NCBI RefSeq assembly: GCF_015523185.1
Contig: NZ_WAKV01000030.1
Location: 1-48,478 of the forward strand
Origin: Thermococcus sp.
Lineage (GTDB): Archaea; Methanobacteriota_B; Thermococci; Thermococcales; Thermococcaceae
Direction: 5' to 3'
DNA: 48,478 nt
Shown: piece by piece, positions 7,988 to 17,578 of the stretch
Layout: each line of letters begins with the position of its first letter
How positions within the stretch are numbered: the first letter of the stretch is position 1
The notes under the pieces: model-generated
What the model was told of the DNA's origin: nothing
The model's database searches: none
Seen by the model: the letters and a program-made list of their open reading frames with translations, nothing else
Translations under genes and position numbers: made by a program

Positions 7988-8734
7988 ATGGGGTACAAAG
8001 TGTTCAAAACTGGATTGTTACATCTTGACAGAATGCTGGGAGGGGGTATCATAGAGGATGGTACCCTGCTTGTGGTGTATTATACTGGCTCATATGGATG
8101 GGCTCTAGGCGTTGAAATATTTAAGTCGTTTCTGTCAAAAGGATGGTATGGTATTGTGGCTAACTACTCTTTACCCTATGGTTTGCTTAGAAAGTATGCA
8201 ATGGCCGTTCGTTTTGCACTTCAAACCCTAGGCAAAGAGGAACGACTAGCTGTTATAGACGTCTTTGGTTCAGTTAACGGAATTCAGCCTAAAGAATCCT
8301 TTGTCTATTCCTTTGGTCAGATTGACGGGAGTACTTTTCTGCCCAAGATTCTCGCTCTCTATAAGAAGATGATAGAGGGGAGGCCAAAGAGGATAGGCAT
8401 TACCGTAACTGTCGATGGTTTTGTTGAGATTTTTGGGGAAAATACTGGCATGAAGATTCTCAAAAGGAACATGGCTCTAAAGGAGAACTTTCCCCGTTCC
8501 AAGGGTGAGGAAGTTCTTAATATCTTCCTCGTGAACAGGGATAGAGTTTCCCCTAGGTTCCTATCGTGGCTCTCACAGTATGCGGAGCACATTGTTGAAT
8601 TTAAGCCGACTTCACGGCCGGGTGTTGAGGAAATTCGAGTTGTTAAATCTCTTCTTCCGGACTTTGAGCCGTCAGGGGGGATATTCAAATTCAAAAAAGG
8701 AATGGTGGAGATACTTCCTACCTCGCGAGATTGA
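7988..8734 (+). CDS. RecA/KaiC-like protein with degenerate P-loop
   Basis: A 248-residue protein with the layout of a KaiC-type RecA fold. VFKTGLLHLDRMLGGGI matches the KaiC N-terminus (G-x-x-x-L-D-x-x-L-G-G-G). Where the Walker A loop should be, it reads LLVVYYTGSYGWALGVEIF, without the Gly-Lys-Thr. The Walker B-like strand is ERLAVIDVFGS. ATP hydrolysis is therefore unlikely. The ATG at 7988 follows GGGCGAGAG, with TTTTAAAAA about 35 bases upstream; an earlier start adds unconserved residues. A broken paralogue follows a chemoreceptor remnant at 42183. The 3' end overlaps the protease gene by 17 bases. Function unknown. Confidence 0.7.
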   Translation: MGYKVFKTGLLHLDRMLGGGIIEDGTLLVVYYTGSYGWALGVEIFKSFLSKGWYGIVANYSLPYGLLRKYAMAVRFALQTLGKEERLAVIDVFGSVNGIQPKESFVYSFGQIDGSTFLPKILALYKKMIEGRPKRIGITVTVDGFVEIFGENTGMKILKRNMALKENFPRSKGEEVLNIFLVNRDRVSPRFLSWLSQYAEHIVEFKPTSRPGVEEIRVVKSLLPDFEPSGGIFKFKKGMVEILPTSRD

Positions 8735-9878
8735 GTATGGCAGGTATGACGTTAACGGCCAGGAGGAACAGCCCGATTCCAATTGTGGCGTATCTAATGG
8801 GCTTGGCCACTTTCTCTGGCAGGTACTCCTTTATAACGTCGTCTAGCATTCTACCCCCGTCCAGTGGAACCAGCGGGAAGAGGTTCATGAGACCTATCCC
8901 GATGTTTAGGAGGTAAATCCAGTAGAGAGAGAAAAACAGTGGAAGTATAAGCCAGTCATGTCCAATCTTCGACTTCACGTGCTGGGTCGGTCTTATCCCT
9001 ATGAAGCCCTTGCCAGGGTTTTCGGGATTTTCGGCCAGCGTGAGCTTGAGGTTCATCTCCTTTCCATTTCTAATAACGGTGAGGGTTATGGTTTCTCCGG
9101 GCTTCGTCTTGTTCATAAGCGATATAAACTCCTCCATTGTTTTAACGCTCTGTCCGTTTATTGCAACTATAACGTCTCCCTTGTGGAGGATGCCATCCGC
9201 CGGTGCGCCCTTGATGACCTCACTAACCCCTATACCATCGGGCACAAGGAGAGGGGTCACTGCGTAGCTGAGAATGAGGGCTGTTATTATTGCCGTCGTC
9301 ACGTTCGCCATCGAACCGGCCCCGTAAACCCTGAGCCTGGAGCGCAAAGGAGCTTTTGAGAGCTTCTCCTCGTCTGGCTCCACAAAGGCTCCCGGTATTA
9401 CGGCGAGTAGAACTAGGCCAACCGATTTGAGGGGAAGCTTTTCGGCCCTCGCTACAACACCGTGGCTCAACTCGTGGACGACCATAACCACGGCGAGGCC
9501 TATGAGGCCGTACCAGAGGGGAATCGTCACACCTGGTATTACCAGCTGAACCCCTGCGGGGCTCTTCTTCGTCTGGAGGGTCTTCAAAGCCGTCATGAGA
9601 AGGGCATAGAAGACGTAGACCATTCCCATGTAGCCGAGGGCTATCCCTATGTCACCATAAACCTTCCAGAACCGGGGGTTGAGCTTTGAAAGCCTGTCTA
9701 TGAAGCCAAGGAGCCTCTTGGTCCTCCACATGGCGATTAGAAAGTCAACGCTTAACCCCTCTTCCTTTTCTATGGGCTCTCCCGTTTCGGGGTCTATCTC
9801 CTTCTTTCCGAACAGGGAGTAGAGAACGAGCCAGAAGACGGTTATCGCCATTATCACTATAACCGCGGTGCTCACCAT
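8718..9878 (-). CDS. Site-2 protease (M50) with PDZ domain
   Basis: Intramembrane zinc protease of 386 residues, expected to cut membrane-bound regulators or signal-peptide remnants. The zinc motif is H135-E-L-S-H139 in VVMVVHELSHGVVARAE. The third ligand is D340 in the motif MNLFPLVPLDGGRM. A PDZ domain lies between at about residues 216-285 (GVSEVIKGAPADGILHKGD, VIVAINGQSV). An N-terminal membrane helix, a cytoplasmic stretch and several further helices match the family. The gene is divergent from the GT4 gene. The target is not indicated by the neighbours. Confidence 0.93.
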   Translation of the reverse strand: MVSTAVIVIMAITVFWLVLYSLFGKKEIDPETGEPIEKEEGLSVDFLIAMWRTKRLLGFIDRLSKLNPRFWKVYGDIGIALGYMGMVYVFYALLMTALKTLQTKKSPAGVQLVIPGVTIPLWYGLIGLAVVMVVHELSHGVVARAEKLPLKSVGLVLLAVIPGAFVEPDEEKLSKAPLRSRLRVYGAGSMANVTTAIITALILSYAVTPLLVPDGIGVSEVIKGAPADGILHKGDVIVAINGQSVKTMEEFISLMNKTKPGETITLTVIRNGKEMNLKLTLAENPENPGKGFIGIRPTQHVKSKIGHDWLILPLFFSLYWIYLLNIGIGLMNLFPLVPLDGGRMLDDVIKEYLPEKVAKPIRYATIGIGLFLLAVNVIPAILNLAR

Positions 9879-9952
9879 GGTTCAACACCCTTTTTCCGCT
9901 GGGCTAATCTCATTAGATGGTCTTATAAACGTTAGCGGACAAATCCGTGGCG

Positions 9953-11071
9953 ATGGAGAGTTTGAGAATAGCCTTCGTCTACGACGTTATCTACCCCTGG
10001 GTTAAGGGTGGAGTTGAAAAGAGAATCTACGAGCTCGCGGTTAGGTTAGCAAAGTCCCACGAGGTTCACGTTTACGGTTACAGGCACTGGGAAGGGAGTT
10101 CCGAAGTCGAGCGTGATGGGGTTTACTACCACGGCACGGTTCGCGTTAGTAATCTCTATTCTGGCGGAAGGCGTTCAATACTCCCCCCTTTACTCCACTC
10201 CATCTCCCTCGTTCCCCTGCTCAAAGGTGAGCGCTTTGATGTTATAGACTGTCAGGCGAGCCCGTATTTGCCGGCACACTCTCTTAGAGTTCTCGACAAA
10301 GAGAACGTCTTTATAACTTGGCACGAGTTCTGGGGGGGCTACTGGCTTGACTACCTCGGGTGGGCTGGTTTAATAGGGAGAACCATTGAGAGGGGCCTGT
10401 TCTCCTTCGAGAGGCACATCTCTGTTTCCCAAAAGACGAGGCTTGACCTAATCGGAGCGGGCCTTAGAAAGCCAATCTATCTTGTTCCCAACGGGATAGA
10501 TATTAATCTGATTCGTTCGGTGAAGCCTGCTGAACTTAAATCTGACTTCATATTTGTCGGCAGGCTAATTCCGGAGAAGGGTGTTGATTTTCTACTAACT
10601 TCGTTGGCCCTCCTCAAAGGCGAATTTCCTGACTTTAGGGCTATCATTGTCGGCGACGGTCCGGAGAGAAGAAAACTTGAACTTCTTGCGCGGGAGTTGG
10701 GGATTAAGAAGAATGTTATCTTCACGGGCTTTCTGGAGGATTACCGGGATGTCCTCTCGCTTATGAAAGCCTCCAAAGTTTTCGCCTTTCCCTCAAGAAG
10801 GGAGGGATTCGGTCTTGTCGTTATGGAGGCGATGGCCTCTGGAATCCCAGTTGTTACAGTGGAACACCCGATGAACGCCTCGAAGTACCTTGTCGAGAAC
10901 GGGAAGAACGGCTTTATCGTTGATAACAGTCCAAAAGCGTTCGCACAGGCTCTCCTCAGGGCATATGGGAGTTCCAGAAAGTTCGGCCTCTTTGCGAGGG
11001 AAAAAGCCAAACATTACGACTGGGGCGATGTTGTAAAGATGCTCCTCAGGGTCTATCGGGGTGAGGGCTGA
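9953..11071 (+). CDS. GT4-family glycosyltransferase
   Basis: Retaining GT-B glycosyltransferase of 372 residues that adds a sugar to a lipid-linked glycan at the inner membrane face. The N-terminal domain starts LRIAFVYDVIYPWVKGGVEKR. The C-terminal donor-binding domain shows FIFVGRLIPEKGVDFLL and the E-x7-E signature REGFGLVVMEAMASGIPVV. TTATAAAC at about 9922-9929 lies some 27 bases before the ATG at 9953, so the message is probably leaderless; a GTG at 9947 is the alternative. It is the first gene of the glycan locus and overlaps the next GT4 gene by one base (TGATG), implying coupling. Confidence 0.9.
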   Translation: MESLRIAFVYDVIYPWVKGGVEKRIYELAVRLAKSHEVHVYGYRHWEGSSEVERDGVYYHGTVRVSNLYSGGRRSILPPLLHSISLVPLLKGERFDVIDCQASPYLPAHSLRVLDKENVFITWHEFWGGYWLDYLGWAGLIGRTIERGLFSFERHISVSQKTRLDLIGAGLRKPIYLVPNGIDINLIRSVKPAELKSDFIFVGRLIPEKGVDFLLTSLALLKGEFPDFRAIIVGDGPERRKLELLARELGIKKNVIFTGFLEDYRDVLSLMKASKVFAFPSRREGFGLVVMEAMASGIPVVTVEHPMNASKYLVENGKNGFIVDNSPKAFAQALLRAYGSSRKFGLFAREKAKHYDWGDVVKMLLRVYRGEG

Positions 11072-12045
11072 TGAGAATTTGCCTAATCGTCAGGCGCGTT
11101 AATACGAAAGCTGGGGGGATAGCGGTCTACACGAGAAACCTAATGAAGAGACTGGCGAAAGAGGGGCATGAGGTTGAACTTTCTCCTCCCGAGAGGCTCT
11201 TCTACCTTCTCTGGCAGTTTTTTAAAGTCCCCCTCTGGCTCGTTCGTTCTAGGTGTGACGTTTACCATGCCGTCGGCGTTATCGAGGGGATAGCGCTCCC
11301 CCTTCTCAAGCCAAAGACCGAGAAGAGGATAACCATCCACGACCTAATACCCCTGAAGCATCCGAGAAAGGGTCTAAAGGGTTTTCTGGAGAGGTTTTTC
11401 ATCCGTCTCGGCCTCCTCTCGGCGAGAGGATACGACATTGTTTACGCCGTGTCCCATCTCACCAAGGTTGACCTTGTCCGCCTCGGAGGGATTTCAGAGG
11501 ATAAAATCCGTGTTGTTCACCAGCCGATAGACGAGCGCTTTTTCACGGTTCCAAGGGGAGTGGGTAAGTTTAAGGAGCAGAGGACTTTCACGATAGGCTA
11601 CATCTCAAGGATGGACTACCACAAGAGGCATGCTCTGCTCGTTGAGCTCTTCAAGCGCTGGAACAACCCGAGCGCTAGGTTACTCCTCGCCGGAACAGGG
11701 GAGGAGTTTGAGAGGGTTAGAGGGCTTGCTGAAGGCGACAAACGGATAAAACTCCTCGGTTTCGTCCCTGATGGGGAGCTGATTGAGTTCTACGACTCTC
11801 TGGACGTTTACGTTCATGCATCAAAGTACGAGGGCTGGGGACTGCCGATATTGGAAGCTTTGGCGAGGGGAAAGCCCGTTGTGGTTTTTGATGATGCGGA
11901 GATTCCAAATGAAGTAGCAACTTTTTGTTTGAGAATGTCTCCAATGAGTTTTAACTTGGAGCTTGAGAAACTTTTTGAAAACAGAAAACAAGCTAAAAAG
12001 CTCTCCATTTTAAAATCAAAAGCCTTGAGAACTCTTCTTCACTAA
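11071..12045 (+). CDS. GT4-family glycosyltransferase with apparently truncated C-terminus
   Basis: Second GT4 enzyme, 324 residues, translationally coupled to the first. It starts MRICLIVRRVNTKAGGIAVYTRNL. The donor domain shows FTIGYISRMDYHKRHALLV and KYEGWGLPILEALARGKPVVV, with both glutamates of the E-x7-E motif. GT4 enzymes usually continue about 30-50 residues further with a final helix returning to the N-terminal domain. Here the sequence turns AT-rich after about 11,890 and ends soon after. The last 53 bases overlap the convergent GT2 gene. The end may have been replaced by recombination at the island boundary; activity is uncertain. Confidence 0.85.
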   Translation: MRICLIVRRVNTKAGGIAVYTRNLMKRLAKEGHEVELSPPERLFYLLWQFFKVPLWLVRSRCDVYHAVGVIEGIALPLLKPKTEKRITIHDLIPLKHPRKGLKGFLERFFIRLGLLSARGYDIVYAVSHLTKVDLVRLGGISEDKIRVVHQPIDERFFTVPRGVGKFKEQRTFTIGYISRMDYHKRHALLVELFKRWNNPSARLLLAGTGEEFERVRGLAEGDKRIKLLGFVPDGELIEFYDSLDVYVHASKYEGWGLPILEALARGKPVVVFDDAEIPNEVATFCLRMSPMSFNLELEKLFENRKQAKKLSILKSKALRTLLH

Positions 12046-13087
12046 TTTTCCTCTTGACATTATTTCTTTCTCTTATAGCTCTTGGAAGAGCTGAGAGAAG
12101 CATCAAATAACCCTCAGCAACTGCTTTTATTTTTCTTCTCAAGATAAAGTTGTAGAGGGCATATACAACGTTACCTAGAACGTATAGGGGAGCGTACTTC
12201 TTTGGAAGGTTAATTATTGCACAAAGCAGATGGCCCTTGAGGGAATGGGAAACTACCAAGTCACTGATTTCAAGTCCTTTTGTACTTTTTCCCCCATAAT
12301 GATAAGCTACTGCAGAGGGTTCATAGATTAACTTTTCCCCTGCCCACCTTATTCTCGATGCTAAATCGGTGTCCTCATAATAAAGGAAAAATAGCCTGTC
12401 GTTGAATAATCCTGCTTTTTCAAGTGTCCGAGAAGAATAAAGAGAACATGCTGCACAGACTGTGGAGACTTCTTCCCGATTGTTGAACTCTCTAGACGGT
12501 TTAAACTTTCCCCTATCAAAGCTGTATCCGTTTTTTGAATATTCCCCACCCGCGCTGTCAATTAGATGGGGATTTCTCGCCCAAAGAATTTTGGGAGTAA
12601 CAACACCTGCCTTGAGGGTTTCTGCACTCTCAACTAGTCTAGAAAGGGTTTTGGGAGCTACTAGGGCGTCATTATTGAGAAGAAGGATATAGTCCGGTTT
12701 AAGAACGGTAAGAGCGAATTTAATCCCAACGTTGTTTCCTCCACCGAACCCATAATTTTTTCTGTTTCTAATTAAAATAAGTCTTCTGTCTGGGTCTATC
12801 TTTCTATAGAGGGCCTTGTTGAACTTTCCTCTCTTGGCTTCTCCCTCCGACAGTTCAAAGATGTGGAGAGGTTTGTTGAGTGAGTTCATTGTAAGGTACT
12901 TGGAAGTTAGTCTTATGTTGCCTACTGAATACTCTTTTATTTTTTTAACTGATTCATCTGTGGACGCGTTATCAACAACTATAACGTCATAATCTTCAAA
13001 ATTGGAGCGATGAACCGATTCTATTGCCTCGATTGTGGCTTGCCAGTTGTTCCAGTTTAATATAATAATTGAAACTCGTAATGGCAT
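11993..13087 (-). CDS. GT2-family glycosyltransferase, rhamnosyltransferase-like
   Basis: Inverting GT-A enzyme of 364 residues. VSIIILNWNNWQATIEAIESV and DVIVVDNASTDESV give the nucleotide-binding start. NYGFGGGNNVGIKFAL and YILLLNNDALV carry the metal-binding D-x-D equivalent (N-N-D-A). FFLYYEDTDLASRIRWAG is the acceptor-side motif typical of WbbL-like rhamnosyltransferases. A hydrophobic C-terminal stretch (PLYVLGNVVYALYNFIL) suggests membrane contact. Rhamnose as donor fits the rmlABCD block but is inference. The gene is AT-rich and faces the preceding GT4 gene with a 53-base overlap; upstream it is divergent from the ketoisomerase gene. Confidence 0.85.
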   Translation of the reverse strand: MPLRVSIIILNWNNWQATIEAIESVHRSNFEDYDVIVVDNASTDESVKKIKEYSVGNIRLTSKYLTMNSLNKPLHIFELSEGEAKRGKFNKALYRKIDPDRRLILIRNRKNYGFGGGNNVGIKFALTVLKPDYILLLNNDALVAPKTLSRLVESAETLKAGVVTPKILWARNPHLIDSAGGEYSKNGYSFDRGKFKPSREFNNREEVSTVCAACSLYSSRTLEKAGLFNDRLFFLYYEDTDLASRIRWAGEKLIYEPSAVAYHYGGKSTKGLEISDLVVSHSLKGHLLCAIINLPKKYAPLYVLGNVVYALYNFILRRKIKAVAEGYLMLLSALPRAIRERNNVKRKISEEEFSRLLILKWRAF

Positions 13088-13145
13088 TGAATCACCGATA
13101 TTATTATAAGTTTTCTATTCTAAAAGTCTGTTGGTGGCGGATTTA

Positions 13146-13625
13146 ATGGACAATGCTGTAAAGTCAGGAAGAATAAATTTGTGCAAAATCATTTCATTTC
13201 CTGTTGTTCATGATTATCGGGGAAATCTGACCTTCATAGAACAATATAAGCACATCCCATTTGAGCTGAAACGGATATACTATCTTTACGATGTCCCTAC
13301 GGGCGCCGTAAGGGGAGGTCATGCCCATATTTCATTAGAGCAAGTAATAATTGCAGTAAGTGGCAGTTTTGAAGTCGTGATTGATGATGGATACCGGAAA
13401 AAGAGTTTCTTCTTGAACAGGCCTCATTATGGGCTTTATATCCCTCCGGGAATGTGGAGAGAATTAGTAAACTTTTCATCTAATTCCGTTGCTTTAGTGT
13501 TGGCTTCTGAAATTTATGATGAGGACGATTACATCCGGGATTACGACACATTCAAGCGCATGGTCAGGGAGGGGGTTTGGGATGAGTCTGATAGGAGAGT
13601 TGCAAAAAAAATATCAAGACTATAA
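13146..13625 (+). CDS. dTDP-4-keto-6-deoxyglucose 3,4-ketoisomerase (FdtA/QdtA type)
   Basis: Small cupin, 159 residues, that moves the keto group of dTDP-4-keto-6-deoxyglucose from C4 to C3, the first step towards 3-amino-3,6-dideoxy sugars. The signature is [13 protein letters not shown] followed by [12 protein letters not shown] with active-site histidines H59 and H61. [14 protein letters not shown] and [14 protein letters not shown] close the family pattern. The ATG at 13146 follows GGTGGCGG; the GTG at 13131 is within that site. Whether the C4 product is galacto (FdtA) or gluco (QdtA) cannot be told by eye. Overlaps the next gene by 44 bases. AT-rich. Confidence 0.85.
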   Translation: MDNAVKSGRINLCKIISFPVVHDYRGNLTFIEQYKHIPFELKRIYYLYDVPTGAVRGGHAHISLEQVIIAVSGSFEVVIDDGYRKKSFFLNRPHYGLYIPPGMWRELVNFSSNSVALVLASEIYDEDDYIRDYDTFKRMVREGVWDESDRRVAKKISRL

Positions 13626-14241
13626 CGAGCGCTTGGTAAGAATAAGAAAAAAACTTGAGCAAAAGGGAGTTTTTATTCATCCTAATGCTCTCGTTGAGAG
13701 TGAACACGTTGGAGAAGGAACAAGAATCTGGGCATTTGCTCATGTTCTTCCGGGTGCAAAAATTGGTAGAAATTGCAATATCTGTGACCATGTATTTGTG
13801 GAAAACGATGTTATTGTGGGTGACAATGTTACAATAAAAAATGGCGTTCAACTATGGGATGGGGTAAGAATAGAAGATAATGTATTCATTGGACCAAATG
13901 TAACCTTCACAAACGATTTACGGCCTCGGAGTAAAGTGTATCCTCCTAAATTCATCAAAACATACATAAAGGAGGGGGCAAGCATTGGAGCAAATGCTAC
14001 CATAATATGTGGTGTGACAATTGGACGGTGGGCAATGATAGGTGCTGGCTCTGTTGTTACTAAGGATGTGCCGGACTATGCATTGGTTTATGGTGTTCCT
14101 GCAAGGTTACGGGGTTGGGTTTGCGAGTGCGGGAGAGATTTAGAGTTTAATGAAAAAGGATACGCAAAATGTGTCTGTGGAAAAGAATATAAAAAAATCA
14201 TAGATGAAACTGGTAACGAAAAAGTGGTGAGAATGTTATGA
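13582..14241 (+). CDS. Left-handed beta-helix sugar N-acetyltransferase with C-terminal zinc-ribbon-like tail
   Basis: Hexapeptide-repeat acyltransferase, 219 residues, expected to acetylate the 3-amino group made by the adjacent aminotransferase (FdtC/QdtC or WbpD role). Repeats run from [19 protein letters not shown] through [19 protein letters not shown] to [16 protein letters not shown], then [21 protein letters not shown]. The tail carries two Cys-x-Cys pairs (WVCECG and KCVCG), a small metal-binding ribbon also seen in archaeal WbpD-like enzymes. The ATG at 13582 follows GGGAGGGGG and overlaps the ketoisomerase gene. The next gene starts at an ATGA overlap. Confidence 0.87.
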   Translation: MSLIGELQKKYQDYNERLVRIRKKLEQKGVFIHPNALVESEHVGEGTRIWAFAHVLPGAKIGRNCNICDHVFVENDVIVGDNVTIKNGVQLWDGVRIEDNVFIGPNVTFTNDLRPRSKVYPPKFIKTYIKEGASIGANATIICGVTIGRWAMIGAGSVVTKDVPDYALVYGVPARLRGWVCECGRDLEFNEKGYAKCVCGKEYKKIIDETGNEKVVRML

Positions 14242-15338
14242 TACCGCTGGTAGACCTAAAACGGGAATACCGGGAGATTAAGGAGGAAATAGACCTTGCA
14301 ATAGGCAGGGTTCTTGAGAGAGGATGGTTTATTTTAGGGGAAGAGCTTGTAGCTTTTGAAAGGGAGTTTGGCCAATACATTGGAACAAAGCATGTGATTG
14401 GTGTGAATTCTGGTTCAGATGCATTATATCTTGCTGTAAAAGCCCTAGGCATCGGAAAGGAAGATGAAGTTATAACGGTTTCTCATACTTTTATCTCAAC
14501 TGTTGACGCTATTACGAGGAATGGTGCTAGACCGGTATTTGTTGATATAGATCCTGAGACATATACGATGGACGTATCCCAACTTGAGAATGCAATTACC
14601 GAAAGAACAAAGGCCATCATCCCGGTGCATATTTACGGTCATCCTGCTGACATGGCTCCTATAATGGAAATAGCAAATGATTATGGACTGTATGTGATAG
14701 AAGATGCAAGCCAGGCTCATGGAGCGGAGTATAAAGGAAAAAAAGTTGGTAGTATTGGGCATGTGTCTTGTTTTAGTTTCTATCCAACCAAAAACCTTGG
14801 GGCATATGGTGATGCCGGTGCGATAGCTACAAATGATGACGAACTTGCTGATAAATTGAGAATGATGAGAAACTATGGGTCGCCTCGGAAGTATTATCAC
14901 GAGTTTGTGGGTGTTAATAGTAGACTCGATGAGATTCAAGCGGCTGTTTTGAGAGTGAAGCTGAAGTATCTGGATAAATGGAACCAAAGAAGAAGGAAAA
15001 TCGCTCGGGTATATAAAGAGCTCTTAATAGATACAGATATAATCACGCCTATTGAAAAAGAATGGGCTAAACATGTTTACCATCTATATGTTGTTCAACA
15101 TGACAAACGGGATGAACTTGAGAAGTGTCTCCTTAGTAAAGGTATACACGTTCAGATACATTACCCTGTTCCAGTTCATCTTCAACCTGCGTACACTAAG
15201 CTTGGTTTCAATGTTGAGCTACCCATTACAGAACGTGTGTCCCAAAGAATACTATCAATCCCAATGAGTCCTTGGCTTAGTGAGGAGGAAGTAAAATACG
15301 TCGCGGAGGCTATTAGGGGGTGTCTTGTTGCCAAGTAA
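14238..15338 (+). CDS. DegT/DnrJ/EryC1 PLP aminotransferase (FdtB/QdtB type)
   Basis: PLP sugar aminotransferase, 366 residues, expected to aminate the 3-keto sugar made by the ketoisomerase. [16 protein letters not shown] is the cofactor phosphate loop. [15 protein letters not shown] provides D156, which pairs with the PLP nitrogen. [18 protein letters not shown] provides the Schiff-base lysine K185. [22 protein letters not shown] is the usual family segment. Length is normal. It overlaps the acetyltransferase gene by four bases (ATGA) and the next gene by 14 bases, so the island genes form one operon. Substrate is inferred from the three-gene set. Confidence 0.9.
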   Translation: MIPLVDLKREYREIKEEIDLAIGRVLERGWFILGEELVAFEREFGQYIGTKHVIGVNSGSDALYLAVKALGIGKEDEVITVSHTFISTVDAITRNGARPVFVDIDPETYTMDVSQLENAITERTKAIIPVHIYGHPADMAPIMEIANDYGLYVIEDASQAHGAEYKGKKVGSIGHVSCFSFYPTKNLGAYGDAGAIATNDDELADKLRMMRNYGSPRKYYHEFVGVNSRLDEIQAAVLRVKLKYLDKWNQRRRKIARVYKELLIDTDIITPIEKEWAKHVYHLYVVQHDKRDELEKCLLSKGIHVQIHYPVPVHLQPAYTKLGFNVELPITERVSQRILSIPMSPWLSEEEVKYVAEAIRGCLVAK

Positions 15339-16242
15339 ACTCAAAGTCACTTGCATAATGCTTGCAAGAAATTTAGTTTCTCAGGGATATCCATTTTTAG
15401 AAGTAATTCTGTCTGTGCTTCCTTATTGTGATGAGCTGATGATATGTGAGGGTTATAGCGATGATGAAACTTATACAATCTTGAAAAAACTTCAAGAGAT
15501 GCATGAGGATAAAGTTTTTATAGTTCGGAAGAAGTGGGTGTCAAATAAAAGAGTAAAATCTCATGTTTTTTCGGATCTCTTAAATAAGATTATAGAAGAA
15601 AGTTCTGGTGACTACATTTTAAAACTTGATCCTGACCATTTTTTTGAGAGGGATACAATAGAGTATTTATTGTTCCTAGCAAGTATGTACCGTAATATCA
15701 AGATTTTCTATGTTCCCTACCTCTATTTTGTTGGGAATTGGGTTATTAAGCCTGAACTATGGGCTCCTACTTTTTTCAAAAAAGATGACCATATTAGACT
15801 ACTTGGGGATAGTGGCAGTGTGTTTTTTACCCCCTTAGGGATTTTGGAGAGTATAATAAAAAACATACGACATCCCTTGAATGTTTTAAAGTCAATTCAT
15901 TACGCGTATGTGCCTAAACCTGTGCATCATTACTACGCAATTTTCCCAGGGAATTACATTAGAAGAATAGAGGAACACAAAAAGTTTTACAACAAACACA
16001 ATTGGGCATACTATGATGAGATATTAAAAAGAATAAAAGGAATTAGAGATTGGGATACTTTCTGGAGAATTATAGCAAAGGAACTTGTTGAAAAGACATG
16101 GGAGTGGTACGGCCCTAGAAAGGTTACAAAGTACACTGGTGAGTTGCCAGCCCTTATAAAGCCTCTCTGGGGAGAGTGGAAATATCGTGTCAGATTTGAA
16201 CTAATATCAAGCGAGGGTAGTGAGGATGGGGGAGCTACCTAA
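15325..16242 (+). CDS. GT2-like glycosyltransferase (GT-A fold)
   Basis: A 305-residue protein that looks like a divergent GT2 enzyme. The N-terminus [20 protein letters not shown] and the strand [18 protein letters not shown] match the nucleotide-binding start. [22 protein letters not shown] holds a D-P-D-H metal-binding motif. Aromatic patches ([22 protein letters not shown]) follow. The start is a TTG (15325 or 15328) behind GGGGGTG inside the aminotransferase gene. It is very AT-rich. The acceptor is unknown; presumably it adds a sugar to the same glycan. Confidence 0.7.
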   Translation: MLPSKLKVTCIMLARNLVSQGYPFLEVILSVLPYCDELMICEGYSDDETYTILKKLQEMHEDKVFIVRKKWVSNKRVKSHVFSDLLNKIIEESSGDYILKLDPDHFFERDTIEYLLFLASMYRNIKIFYVPYLYFVGNWVIKPELWAPTFFKKDDHIRLLGDSGSVFFTPLGILESIIKNIRHPLNVLKSIHYAYVPKPVHHYYAIFPGNYIRRIEEHKKFYNKHNWAYYDEILKRIKGIRDWDTFWRIIAKELVEKTWEWYGPRKVTKYTGELPALIKPLWGEWKYRVRFELISSEGSEDGGAT

Positions 16243-17578
16243 CTTAATAGTTATCATATTAGATACCCTCAGGAAAGACTACGACATTCCTGTTAGAAAT
16301 GTGTTGGAAAAGTTCGGATTTGTTTCCTATGAGCGGGCAATAGCTCCCGCCCCTTGGACTATTCCAAGTCATGCTTCAATGCTCACAGGACTGTACCCCG
16401 CTTTTCATGGGGCTCATGAAACAAAAAATAGAAAGATACCGAGTGTTAAACTCGATAAAAAGGACAATCTACTAACGTTTAAATTAAAGGAATTTGGATA
16501 TAATACCGCTCTATTGACGTCTAACTTTTTCGTTCATCCTCATTTTGGCTTTGTTGGATTTGATAATGTCTATTATGTCCCACCAATACCTGAGATAAAG
16601 TTTTTGTCGGATTCAGATAGGGAAATACTTCGAAAAATTGTTCCGAATCAGAGCAACTTCCGGAATATATTTTTAGAGCTAGTGCGAAAGAACCACTACG
16701 GATTACTCTTAAAGGGCGGTGCTCAATACTTAATGCAGATATTTTATAAACATTTTTTTGCACTGTTTAAGCATTGGCCAACTGAAAAAGGAATATCACA
16801 AATTATATCTTACTTAAACAGGTATCTTTCCAAAAATAAGTCCGAGAATATGTTCATCTTTATAAATTCAATCGAAATGCATGAACCCTATCTCGTCAAC
16901 GACAATTTAAAAATCCTATCTGATAACCTAAAGACGAATTCTTTGGACATGGGTCTAGTGACTGCATGGAGACAAAGGTATGTAACGGAATCTGAGTATC
17001 TTGGGAAAAAACTATTTGAGTTGCTTTCTGTTTTAAAAAAGCACAATGTCCTAGATAACTCTCTTGTTGTTGTAACGAGTGATCATGGTCAGTTGCTTGG
17101 AGAGCACGGTAGAATTGGTCATGGGAATTTTTTATATGATGAGCTATTAATGGTTCCTCTCTTTATAAAATATCCCCAATGGATGTCCCCTAACTTGGAT
17201 AAAACAGTGGTTCAGGGCTCTTGGATTAGTTTAACGTCACTGAAATCCCTTATTACACACGTTGCTCTTGGTAAAATACCTTCAAAAAAGGTGCTGTTCT
17301 CTGATACTGTTTTTGCGGAGTCCTATGGGATTGCAGGGAGGGTCTCTATTAATTCAAAACGAGAAAAACTATTTGTCAAAAAACTCGAAAAGTATCGTAT
17401 TGCAGTGTATCATAGAGCATTCAAGGCAATCTTTAACGTTAATGATTGGAAGTTTGAATACATTAAGCCGTATGACCCGACAACAGAGATTGATGATATC
17501 ATTCTGAGACACATGAAAAGAGAAATTACAAAATTTTTGCGAGTGGTTACATCCACCAAGATATCCTCCATACGCTAG
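16226..17578 (+). CDS. Sulfatase/alkaline phosphatase-fold protein
   Basis: A 450-residue member of the alkaline phosphatase superfamily. LIVIILDTLRKD gives the first metal aspartate. APWTIPSHASMLTGLYP is the nucleophile segment, with Thr where true sulfatases have the Cys (C/S-x-P-S-R) that becomes formylglycine. VVTSDHGQLLGEHGRIGHGN gives the D-H and H metal ligands. Without cysteine it may be a phospho- or sulfo-transferase/hydrolase without formylglycine. There is no signal peptide. The ATG at 16226 follows GAGGGT. It converges on a homologous gene and shares a CTAG in which both stops lie. Confidence 0.8.
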   Translation: MGELPNLIVIILDTLRKDYDIPVRNVLEKFGFVSYERAIAPAPWTIPSHASMLTGLYPAFHGAHETKNRKIPSVKLDKKDNLLTFKLKEFGYNTALLTSNFFVHPHFGFVGFDNVYYVPPIPEIKFLSDSDREILRKIVPNQSNFRNIFLELVRKNHYGLLLKGGAQYLMQIFYKHFFALFKHWPTEKGISQIISYLNRYLSKNKSENMFIFINSIEMHEPYLVNDNLKILSDNLKTNSLDMGLVTAWRQRYVTESEYLGKKLFELLSVLKKHNVLDNSLVVVTSDHGQLLGEHGRIGHGNFLYDELLMVPLFIKYPQWMSPNLDKTVVQGSWISLTSLKSLITHVALGKIPSKKVLFSDTVFAESYGIAGRVSINSKREKLFVKKLEKYRIAVYHRAFKAIFNVNDWKFEYIKPYDPTTEIDDIILRHMKREITKFLRVVTSTKISSIR

